This document shows positions 1 to 8,834 of a stretch of 64,000 nt of DNA, piece after piece. Source of the stretch: Amorphophallus konjac (lineage: Eukaryota > Streptophyta > Magnoliopsida > Alismatales > Araceae); contig CM040118.1 of the NCBI GenBank assembly GCA_022559845.1, positions 163,328,331-163,392,330 of the forward strand. Direction: 5' to 3'. Position 1 is the stretch's first letter. Each line of letters starts with the position of its first letter. The translations under genes were made by a program, and so were the position numbers. The notes under the pieces are model-generated. The model searched no databases. It was not told the DNA's origin and saw only the letters and a program-made list of their open reading frames with translations.

Positions 1-647
1 AACTCTTACCTTAGGAGAAGCAGACCCGGTTACTAAGTTTAGGGGTATTTTCCATAATTTTTTTGGCAAGTTGTCATGTAACTTTTTCCTCACAATTACT
101 TTCAACGAATGGACATAATATCAATCATTACCTAAGTGTTAAGCAAAATTTCCATCATCCTAATGTTTGTCATATACCAATCTTGTTATTGTGTAATTGT
201 GTGCAAGTTCAATAAAATTTTTAGGTGTATTCTGAGGAAAAGGCTAAAGACATAACCAATTAATTCACCCCTTTAACTTCATACTCTCACAAGTAAGACT
301 CTAAGTCCTATAATTCTAAGAAAAGTTTCTTATCATGAAATATGAACATGAAACACTTGTTAGGAGTGTGATGAAAGGTTGCAAGCATTTTGAGAAAATT
401 AGAGCTCAAGCTACCCCCCAACTTAGGTGACATTGTCCCCAATGACATGAACAAAATATAGAAATAAAATAAAGCCATGAAAAGTAGGGGGAAGGATAGA
501 TACGACCTGAGAGAGAGATGCGATCGCCAGAAGAATGTTGCTCCAGGTTCCTAAGAAAATCAATTTTTTTTTGAAAAGGAGAAAAAGTAATTGGGTTGCC
601 TCCCAATAAGCACTAAGTTTTACGTCTTCCGCCAGACGCAATAGAGT
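1..647 (-). other. H region downstream of integrase, non-coding
   Basis: Lies between the integrase stop and the 3' LTR, which is outside the window. It holds no convincing ORF and no match to the H LTR. Athila elements often carry a long 3' segment here, sometimes with an env-like ORF; none is visible. Confidence 0.5.
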
Positions 648-2093
648 TCACAATGGGTCACTCAGCCTGAGAGAGTCATCCTGCAACATTGGAAGATTTT
701 CAAAGTAAGGTTTTAAACGTTGACCATTGACAGTGAAAGTTTGACCAGTTTTAGGATCGAGAATTGTTACTGCACCATGGTCAAATGTTTTAATTATCAC
801 ATATGGCCCATCCCATCGGGATTTTAATTTGCGAGGGAATAATCATAACCTAGAGTTAAAAAGCCAGACCTTTTGGTTGATTTGAAAAGTTTTTCATGAA
901 ATGTGTTTATCATGGAATGCTTTAGTCTGGGTTTTATAAATCCTAGAGTTCTCATAGGCCTCATTACGAAATTCCTCTAACTCATTCAGTTGAAGGGCTC
1001 TATAGGAACTAGCCTGTGCTGAATCAAGATTGAATTGTTTGATTGCCCAATAGGCCCTATGTTCCAATTCGATTGGCAAATGACATGGCTTTCCAAAAAC
1101 GAGCCGATAAGGGGACATGCCAATGGGAGTTTTGTAGGTGGCCCGATAGGCCCATAAAGCATCATCTAATCTTTGTGACCAATCTTTCCTATCGGGCCTA
1201 ATAGACTTTTACAAAATGTTCTTGATCTCCCTATTAGAAACCTCTACCTGGCCACTAGTCTGGGGATGGTAAGGGGTAGCAATCTTATGTGTTATCCCAT
1301 ACTTCCTAAGTAAAGCCCGGAATTGAGAATGGATGAAATGTGAACCCCCATCACTAATGATAGCCTTAGGACACCCAAATCGAGAGAAAATATTTTTACG
1401 AACAAATTTCATGACAATTTTGTGATCATTAGTCCTCGTGGATATAGCTTCTATCCACTTAGACATGTAATCCACCGCCACCAAAATGTACTCATGACCA
1501 AAAGATGGTGGAAACGGTCCCATGAAGTCAATTCCCTATACATCAAAAATTTCCACAACCGGGATTGGGTTTAAAGGCATCATGTCCCTGAATGACATGT
1601 TCCCCACAGCCTGACAGCGCTTACAAGATTTATAAAATTCGAATGCATCTTTGAATAATGTGGGCCAGTAGAAGCCACTCTGTAAAACCTTGGCTGCCAT
1701 TTTCTTACCTGAAAAATGCCCCCCACAAGATAAGGTGTGGCAAAATGTCAGAATGCTATGTTGCTCACCCTCAGGGACACACCTCCGAATGATTTGGTAT
1801 GGTCCTAAATGGAATAGCTCAGGGTCTTCCCAAAAGAAGTACTTGAGCTTAGCAAAGAAATAATCTTTTTCTTGTTTGGACCAACGTTCAGGAATTTTTC
1901 CCACAGCTAAGTAATTGATAATGTGCGCATACCATGGGGGTGAAATGTGGGATACACTAAGGAGGTGCTCATTTGGAAATGAGTCCTGTAAGGGTGTTGT
2001 GTCTGATGTTATAATATGGGACAAGTGATCTGAAACAACATTTTCACTTCCTTTTTTATCCCGAATTTCCAAATCAAATTCCTGTAGCAACAC
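648..2093 (-). pseudogene. Athila-type integrase (broken)
   Basis: C-terminal part of the H polyprotein, which inserts cDNA into the genome. Read leftwards it shows the HHCC zinc region (CHTLSCGGHFSGKK, then CKRCQ), the catalytic core with VDYMSKW (first Asp) and ISDGGSHF (second Asp), and QVEVSNRE carrying the Glu. A distal GPY/F-like module follows (RWDGPYVIIKTFDHGAV, about 720-835) and ends at the TGA at 648-650. Frame breaks near 1524-1535, 1119-1208 and 840-893 separate the pieces, so no full protein can be made. The residues fit a once-functional enzyme. Confidence 0.88.
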
Positions 2094-2096
2094 GAT

Positions 2097-2560
2097 CTAT
2101 CTAATCAACCTTGGTTTGGCATCTTTTTTAGACAGAAGGTGTCTAAGGACTGAGTGGGTAGAAAATACAATGACTTTGGCCCCTAGTAGATAGGATCGAA
2201 ACTTTTCAAGGGCAAAGACAACAGTAAGTAACTCCTTTTCTGTTGTGGTGTACTTAAGTGGGGCATCAGTGAGTGTGCGGCTCGCATAGTAAATCACAAC
2301 AGGCTTTTTGTCTACCCTTTGCCCCAAAACATCACTTAAAGCATAATCTGAGGCATCACACATAATTTTAAAAGGCAATGACCAATTGGGAGTTTGCAAG
2401 ATTGGGGCATTGGTCAACACCATTTTCAACGATTCAAAAGTCTTAAGACATGATTGGTCAAGATGGAATGGGACTTCCTTAGCCAGGAGATTAGTGAGAG
2501 GTCTAGCAACTTTGGAGAAATCTTGGATGAACCGGCGATAGAAGCTGGCATGACCCAGGA
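2097..2560 (-). pseudogene. Athila-type RNase H domain (broken)
   Basis: Degrades the RNA strand of the RNA:DNA hybrid during reverse transcription. The segment contains MCDASDYALSDVLGQR (normally DASD.A.GAVLGQ), YYASRTL, TTTEKELLTVVFALEKF and the FSTHSVLRHLL strand, in the order expected for a gypsy RNase H. The gap at 2430-2564 contains further translated similarity in another frame. It lies between RT and integrase as expected. Frameshifts on both sides make it non-functional. Confidence 0.85.
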
Positions 2561-2564
2561 ATGA

Positions 2565-3166
2565 TCAGATTTGTTTTACTGAGGTGGGTGGTGGCAGTTT
2601 GGCAATGAGATCAACCTTGGCTTTATCTACCTCAATTCCTCTTGCCGACACTATATGCCCCACAACAATGCCTTCTTTAACCATGAAATGGCTCTTTTCC
2701 CAACTAAGGATAAGATTAGTGTCAATGCATCTCTTTGTTACTTTGGCTAAGTGATCAAGGTAGGAATCAAATGTGTCCCCAAAAATGGAGAAATTATCTA
2801 TGAAAACCTCTAAAAAGTTGCCCACCATGTTAGAAAGAATTGCTAACATGCATCTTTGAAATGTGGCAGGCACATTACATAGTCCAAAGGGCATTCTCTG
2901 AAAAGCAAATGTTCCGTAGGGACATGTAAATATGGTTTTTTCTTGATCTTTTGGGTAGATAGCCACCTAATTGTACCCAGAATACCCATCTAGAAAATAG
3001 AAGTATTTTTGCCCTACAATTTTTTTCCAAAATTTGGTCAATGAATGGGAGGGGAAAATGGTCCTTCTTTGTCATGGAATTGAGCTTCCTATAATCAATG
3101 CAGACCCTCCATCTCGTGGTCAACCTAGTAGGTATCAACTCCTCTTGATCATTGGCAATCACAGTC
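2565..3166 (-). pseudogene. Athila-type reverse transcriptase (broken, catalytic Asp lost)
   Basis: Central RT domain of H. Seen are RWRVCIDYRKLNSMTKKDHF, FPLPFIDQ, GTFAFQRMPFGLCN and PATFQRCM. The catalytic box, normally Y/F-x-D-D, reads FIDNFSIFG at about 2800: the second aspartate has become asparagine, which would abolish polymerisation. Two overlapping frames (2875-3162 and 2565-2966) show a frameshift near 2960. Element A interrupts the N-terminal end of this domain at 3166/14438. Confidence 0.88.
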
Positions 3167-3171
3167 AGTCC
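3167..3171. repeat. Target site duplication of A, left copy (AGTCC)
   Basis: AGTCC precedes the TGTTGTGCC LTR start. The same five bases follow the 3' LTR at 14433-14437. Removing A plus one copy restores continuous H reverse-transcriptase sequence. Confidence 0.93.
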
Positions 3172-3344
3172 TGTTGTGCCCCTTGTGCTTTGATGATAAT
3201 GTGGTGTTTTAATGATAGCAACATGAATAAGTCACCATATTGTTAATAACATCACATTGAGTATGCATATGTCTGATCTGTTTCTGTGGAGAATGCATGA
3301 TATGTCTGATCTGTTTCTGTGGAGAATGCATGAGTGTGCTAGCT

Positions 3345-5130
3345 CTAGTCTGTGCATTGCATATAGTCTATACATTCACAGTATTGCATAGGTGCATTCA
3401 TCAGTTCATTCATCAGTTCATACTGTCTATACACTGATGCATGTGAGGTCCTGTCTGCATGCTGAAGTCTGTACATTGCTCTGCTTCAGGCTGAGCAAGT
3501 CTATACACTGCTGCACGTTCATTCAAAGTCCATACATTGTCCTGTAGCATGCACAAGTCTGTACATTGTCATGCACACACCAACAGGTCTACACATTGCA
3601 TTGCAGCATGAACAATAGAGTCTATACATTACCTTGTGTTGTGTTTATGCATCGTTTAGAACAAGTCTATACATTCTTGCATGTTCTTAAAGTCTATACA
3701 TTGGCAAGTCTGTACATCAGACTGTTCATGCATCACTCCATTTGTGCAAGTCTGTACAGGGTCTAGTTGAATCGGCTTGTTCATACATTCATCGAACAAG
3801 TCTATACATTCATGGCATATGTGCAACGTTTGTTCTACAAGTCTGTACATTATCAGTGCATCATATGAAGTCTGTACAGAGTCTTGTTGCAAGTCTGTAC
3901 ATCGCATCGGTTGTTCATAGCAAGTCTGCATGCATTACATTAAGTCTGTACAGCCTGTGTTCGTAACACAGAGCGTGTACATTGTTCATGCATGTGCACA
4001 GTTCTTGCTACAAAGCCTATACATCGTTCGTCTCACATAAGATGCAAAGTCTATACATCGTCTTGGCCGTCGTCTGTCTGCACGCTGCTAAGTCTGTACA
4101 TTGCATCGTCTCATGTTACGTCTCAGCATGTCTATACATTGCAGCATGCATTCACTGTTAAAGTCTATACAGACTTCAGCGTCTCATTCAACGTCTCTCT
4201 TTGTGTCTCACTGTTCAAGTCTATACATTCATCTGTTGAAAATGGAGCAAGTTTGTACATCGTGTGTTTCATGCATTGGAAGTCTATACATTGGGAGTTT
4301 TACCGACGTTGCACTCGCAAGTCTATACATTGGTAGGTTTACCTACGTTGTACTCCTAAGTCTATACATTGTGAACTCTCAAGTCTGTACAGACCTTGCT
4401 TAGCTCAAGTATGTACATCGTCCATCACTCCTTTGGCAAGTCCATACATTGTGAAAGTCTATACATTCCTCATTGGCTTGCTTCAACTCCCAAGTCTGTA
4501 CATTGCATCGTTTGTTCATGCATTGTCTCTAAAGTCTGCACATTGCATTGCATGAAGTCTGCACATTCCACGCTAGCGAAGTCTGTCTAAGTCTACACAT
4601 TGCTTCTTCATGCATTGCACGAAGTTTGCACATTGTGTGCTGCATGCTCACTGTCTTGCTTGCATGAGTAAAGTCTGTACATCCGTTTGCCAGCATGTTA
4701 ACACAAGTCCATACACTGTCTGACTGCATAACACAAGTCCATACATTGTCTGTCTGCATAACACAAGTCCATACATTCTTCAGTTCAGTTCGTAGCTGAG
4801 TATGAAGTCTGTACAGCCTATCAGCGTCTCACTTAGTGTCTCTGTGCTAGTCAAGTCTGTACATGGTCTTGTTGGTTCAACATCAAGTCTGTACATCATT
4901 TAGTTGCACGCCATAGAGTTGAGCATGTCTATACATCAGTTTGCCTTGCTTCTTTCCATAGAAAGTCTGCACACTGTCTGGTTGCACACACTCATAAGTC
5001 TACACATTACACTATATGCATACTACATTGCATCCAGCATGTCTGTACAATGAGGTCGCATGCTGGGATTCAAAGTCTACACATTGCAATGTCTACACAC
5101 TGCACATTACTCCCTACAGAGTATGTACAA
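3345..5130 (+). repeat. Dispersed motif array AAGTCTRTACATTG in U3 of A, copy 1
   Basis: About fifty copies counted by eye of AAGTC(T/C)(R/Y)(T/C)ACATTG and close variants, mostly the same strand, about 20-50 bp apart, with unrelated spacers. The core is AGTCTGTACA or AGTCTATACA. Open frames across it on both strands (repeating VYTL, SLYI) are by-products. The array stops about 110 bp upstream of the G-boxes. Confidence 0.9.
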
Positions 5131-5238
5131 GGTTTGTTGTCTTAAGCTGATGATTCTCTTCGACTGACTGACAGGTACTGTCTCAAGGAGATTAAGAAGG
5201 CTCGTGATCCAAGGAAGGACGAGGAGCCCAGATGGTGA

Positions 5239-5336
5239 CACGTGTACTGAAAGCCTGCTGGATGCTGCCACGTGGTCCAAGCCATTGGGCGGGAGATGTG
5301 GAGAGCACACGCCCTTCCTGCTGCTGGTATATATAT
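5239..5336 (+). promoter_or_regulatory. Core promoter of A, 5' LTR: two G-boxes and TATA box
   Basis: CACGTG at 5239-5244 and again at 5269-5274, GGGCGGGA at about 5288, then TATATATATGG at about 5328. The block is conserved in element B in the same order. A purine-rich leader follows, consistent with transcription starting about 30 bp downstream. G-boxes are bound by plant bZIP and bHLH factors; binding here is inferred. Confidence 0.75.
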
Positions 5337-5734
5337 GGAGTTTCTTCCTTCAGAAGATGGAGATCGACTGAAGTAGAGGATAGCCTGCACGATCCTATGA
5401 GAAAGAAAAGAGAAGCAGAAGAAGAAGAGAAGAAGAGCAGAAGAGAAAGAAGAGAAAGAGAGAGTTAGAGAGCTCGAGCAGAGAAAGAGAGGTTGAGATT
5501 AGCAGAAGAAGAAAAAGAGAAAGAAAGATAGTGAGATCGAGTGATATCTGCCTTCACTGGATCGTGGATCAAATCCAGGCCAGTCAGCTCATTCTGAGCC
5601 ACATTGTGCTTCATTGTTTACAGCCTTCCGATTGCTGTTTGTTTCCCATTTTCCTATTTTCTCTTTAAACATTTCTTCAAGCTGTTTGTCAGCATTTGCA
5701 GTGGAGGATTCCACTGGACGGCTAAGCTGTATTG

Positions 5735-5860
5735 CCCAGTAGAGCAAGCTGTGAGGCTCAGCAGGCGAGGAGGATTCCTCTGACAGCAAGCTGTGAGGCT
5801 CAGCGGATTGTATGGCATGCTGTGATGCCCAGCTGTTCAAGCTGTGAGTCAGCGAAATCC
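5735..5860 (+). repeat. CTGTGAGGCTCAGC repeats in R/U5 of A
   Basis: Several imperfect copies of AAGCTGTGAGGCTCAGC separated by GGAGGATTCC-type spacers. Each can fold weakly (CTGTGAG/CTCAGC). The block is in the transcribed leader near the primer site. Equivalent blocks occur at 13970-14095 and in element B. Confidence 0.8.
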
Positions 5861-6187
5861 ACACTCGGGTTTGAGTGTGGGGTGGACGTAGGTCTGCAGG
5901 ACTGAACCACCTAAAAACCCCTTGTGCACTGTGGTTTGAATTCTTATCTGATTGGCGCTAGATGCATGCATAGGCACGAGGATTATATTCAGTTCATTGC
6001 TCCGCACATTAGATGTTTGCTTAGGAGCACTCTACATATTTGCCTACAGGTTCAATAGATGATTGGATTAGTTCTTCTTAGTGCTTTTATTCTACAGTTC
6101 TGAGCACTAGAATTTCAATTGGGCGAATGTTTTGAAGGGGAGATTAATTCACCCCCCCTCTGAATCATTATCACCGAACCCAACACT

Positions 6188-6199
6188 TGGTGTCAGAGC
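6188..6199 (+). other. Primer binding site of A (initiator Met tRNA type)
   Basis: TGGTGTCAGAGC, two bases after the LTR end, differs by one base from the common plant copia site TGGTATCAGAGC, complementary to the 3' end of initiator methionine tRNA. Confidence 0.85.
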
Positions 6200-6350
6200 A
6201 GGTTGCTGTGCATAGGATCTAACAATCCGCAGCAGATCCTGCATTTCTGGGTGGTGCATTTCAGAGTGTGCTTCTTGTGTTCTGTGTTTTGTTTTATCGA
6301 TTGTGTGTCTTGAGTTGTTCATATGATTTCAGTGTATTCATCATATCTCG

Positions 6351-7880
6351 ATGGCTAATCCTCCGATATTCAGAGGTAATAACTTTGATTCTTGGTTAGA
6401 AAATTTCCATCGGTATGTAAAATCTACTGATCCAAATCTTTGGAAGGTAATAACTCATGGTCCACACAAATTATCAAAAGATAAATCTAGATGGACTGAG
6501 AAGGATAAATTGAAAGACAATGTCAACACTAGAGCATTAGTTTTAATGAAAGAATCAATTGACAGAGCTCTAATCGAATGTATTTCTTCTTGCAGGTCTG
6601 CCAAAGAAATTTTGGAAAAACTAAAGCTAATCAGGAATCACAGCAAATGCTTGATAGCTGATCGGAGAAATGATGATGATGAAACCTCATCTCAGGTAAG
6701 CTCTGAATCTGAAGAACTTTCGATTGATGATCTATGGAATATAAATGAGGAACTTAATGATAGATGTGAAAGATTAAAATCTGAGAATAAAAGATTGAAA
6801 AAGAAATGTGAACAGATAAATTTGAAAGCTTCTTGTGAAAAATGTCCAAATCTGAAACAATCTTATGATGCATGTATGTTAGATGTTCAGAACTTTAAGA
6901 AACAAAATGGTTCTCTAAAACTTGAAAATCAAACATGTTTGGACAAGATATCTGAACTGGAGAATCAGCTTATTAAGATGAAAAATGAGCATCTAAAAGG
7001 CATGCAAGAATTGACTGAGATAAATTCTGTAATGGACAAACTGAAGTCTGAAAATGTTGAGGTTCAAAAGCATAATGAAGATCTCAAGGCTAGTCTGAAT
7101 AAAATCAACAAGGAAGCAATGCATATTTCATCTGTAGAGTCAATCTGCAATATGTGCTCAGCTCTAAGAGAACGTAATGAAGATCTTTTTAGTGAGAATG
7201 AATGGATGAATAAACAAATTGCTGTGTTTAAAGAGGAACTAATTAAAAAGTTGGAGCTGATGTCTGGAAGAGAAAATTGTAACGAAGGAGTCAAGAAGCT
7301 GACTGAAGAAAACAAAGAACTAAGGGAACAAAACAAGAAACTGATGGTTTTAAATACTATTTTCTCACAGAGGTTTCTGACTGTCGAAAAAGAAAAATCT
7401 GTTATTAAGGAAGCTCAACCACAAAAACTTGAGGAGGAAAACACTGAACTGAAAGCTGAAGTTAAAAAGTTAAAGTTGTTAAATACTGGCTTATCTGAAA
7501 CACTTCTCACCATAAAAAGGGGAAAGTTCACTTGTGATGGAGAATCACAAATGTTGAACAGTATAGAACAAGAAATTGAGAAGTATAAAACTGCAAACAA
7601 AGTTCTAAGCGAATGTGTTAATTGCAGTGAACAGGAGATAGCCAGTTATGAACTTCACATTGCTAGCTTGGAAAATAAAATTCATGATCTGGAAAATTCA
7701 ACAATTGAGTCTGCTAAAATAAAAGGAAAAATGACATTTGTCATGAAAAGTGAGGACAAGAATTCAAAAAGGGGGACAAGCTGTAGTTCTGATGTTAAAG
7801 AAACTACTAGAAATCAGCTATACACTACCTTTGTGCAAAGCTCTGATGTAGCTGGTACCTCAAGTCAATCCCCAAAATAA
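6351..7880 (+). CDS. gag: Gag of A, N-terminal and coiled-coil part
   Basis: Structural protein of the virus-like particle, 509 codons ending at TAA 7878-7880. The start ATG at 6351 is the first good Met after the primer site and aligns with the starts in B and C. Residues 1-100 resemble the copia Gag N-terminal (UBN2/DUF4219-like) region: IFRGNNFDSWLENF, LWKVITHGP, CRSAKEILEKL. Residues 120-470 are a long Glu/Lys/Asn-rich coiled coil with heptad-like repeats, including CSEQEIASYELHIASLENK, which is also found in B and C. The zinc-knuckle half follows in the same frame after a single stop codon that B also has. No protease is encoded, so processing would need a helper element. Confidence 0.85.
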   Translation: MANPPIFRGNNFDSWLENFHRYVKSTDPNLWKVITHGPHKLSKDKSRWTEKDKLKDNVNTRALVLMKESIDRALIECISSCRSAKEILEKLKLIRNHSKCLIADRRNDDDETSSQVSSESEELSIDDLWNINEELNDRCERLKSENKRLKKKCEQINLKASCEKCPNLKQSYDACMLDVQNFKKQNGSLKLENQTCLDKISELENQLIKMKNEHLKGMQELTEINSVMDKLKSENVEVQKHNEDLKASLNKINKEAMHISSVESICNMCSALRERNEDLFSENEWMNKQIAVFKEELIKKLELMSGRENCNEGVKKLTEENKELREQNKKLMVLNTIFSQRFLTVEKEKSVIKEAQPQKLEEENTELKAEVKKLKLLNTGLSETLLTIKRGKFTCDGESQMLNSIEQEIEKYKTANKVLSECVNCSEQEIASYELHIASLENKIHDLENSTIESAKIKGKMTFVMKSEDKNSKRGTSCSSDVKETTRNQLYTTFVQSSDVAGTSSQSPK

Positions 7881-7889
7881 AACAAAAAT

Positions 7890-8834
7890 ATGAAATCACC
7901 TCCATCATTTGTCTTTCAATTTAAGGCACAGAAAGCTGAAAAACCAACAAGAATTGTAAACAACATTAAACAATTGAACAAGAATGGAAAGAAAGATGGG
8001 GTTAAAAATGTCCCTACTTGTGTCATGAAATTAGTTAGCTCAGCTGAATTTGATGAGTCAATGCAAAACGCTAATGCCTCATGTACTCATTCGCATGCAT
8101 CTAGTAATTCATCTGATAGAAACCATGCCCCTAGGAAATCTGATGCTTCTTACTATTACTGTGGTAAGCATGGTCATATCATGGATGCATGTTTCATCAT
8201 GAAACAAGATGATAAACTGCATGCTAGATCTTCTGATCATCATGGGTACAACAGAAACAAACTTAAGTTTAACCAGCACATCATATGCTTCAATTGCAAC
8301 AAGCCAGGTCATAAGGCTGTTGAGTGTTGGTCAGGGAATTACAGGAATAATTCTAGATCTAGAAGTAAGCATGTTAGGTGCTTTGAATGTGGTAAGTATG
8401 GGCATGCAGTCAAGGACTGCTGGTATGTTCAGGGAAATCACTTCAATTCCAAATTTGTCAAATTCCCTGCAAATAGAAATTTTTTTGGAAGAAATAAAGC
8501 TGCTTTTAAGGAAAAGATTCTTGCATGTGTTGAATGTGGAAAACCTGGCCACCGAACTTCTGAATGCTGGTGGGTAGGTAATGGTAAATCAAAATCTCAT
8601 GCAAGTAACAGAAACTTTCATGTTAAATCACATAGGTTACATGACTATAACAATGTTCACAAAATGAATTCAAGGGTTGTTATATCATGTAGATATTGTG
8701 GTAAATTTGGCCACTCAATGACCAATTGTCATCTGATGGACTTTGATGACAATATTGCTAAGAAATTGTTTAGAACACCTATTAGGGATAATACAGGACC
8801 CAAGGCTGCTTGGGTTCCTGCAAGATCAAAATGA
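7890..8834 (+). CDS. gag: Gag of A, nucleocapsid part with five CCHC knuckles
   Basis: Same frame as the preceding Gag half, with ATG ten bases after its TAA stop. It contains five zinc knuckles of form C-X2-C-X4-H-X4-C, beginning with YYCGKHGHIMDAC (first Cys replaced by Tyr or offset), then CFNCNKPGHKAVEC, CFECGKYGHAVKDC, CVECGKPGHRTSEC and CRYCGKFGHSMTNC, separated by basic linkers rich in Asn, Ser, His and Lys. Most copia Gags have one knuckle. The end, NTGPKAAWVPARSK, resembles the linker that leads into pol in copia elements, so pol was lost just after this point. Likely role: binding and packaging of element RNA. It may be made by readthrough, by reinitiation, or as a separate product; this cannot be told from sequence. 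Confidence 0.83.
   Translation: MKSPPSFVFQFKAQKAEKPTRIVNNIKQLNKNGKKDGVKNVPTCVMKLVSSAEFDESMQNANASCTHSHASSNSSDRNHAPRKSDASYYYCGKHGHIMDACFIMKQDDKLHARSSDHHGYNRNKLKFNQHIICFNCNKPGHKAVECWSGNYRNNSRSRSKHVRCFECGKYGHAVKDCWYVQGNHFNSKFVKFPANRNFFGRNKAAFKEKILACVECGKPGHRTSECWWVGNGKSKSHASNRNFHVKSHRLHDYNNVHKMNSRVVISCRYCGKFGHSMTNCHLMDFDDNIAKKLFRTPIRDNTGPKAAWVPARSK

Larger units (their letters stand above)
3172..6185 (+). repeat. 5' LTR of A
   Basis: About 3.0 kb, beginning TGTTGTGCCC and ending CCCAACA. It comprises a U3 packed with a 14-base motif array, two G-boxes, a TATA box at about 5329-5336, a GA-rich leader (5395-5530), then a U5-like part with repeated CTGTGAGGCTCAGC units. It pairs with the 3' LTR at 11465-14432. 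It carries an extra stretch near 3300-3380 that the 3' LTR lacks. Confidence 0.93.

Noticed and set aside
3566..4759. Many overlapping ORFs rich in VYTL, SLYI, KSIH (also 11819-12843)
   Set aside because: They arise from translating the repeated AAGTCTRTACATTG motif in different frames. They appear on both strands and have no domain.
3345..5130. CRISPR-like repeat and spacer pattern
   Set aside because: The motif is only about 14 bases, is variable and unevenly spaced, sits in a plant LTR, and no cas genes are present.
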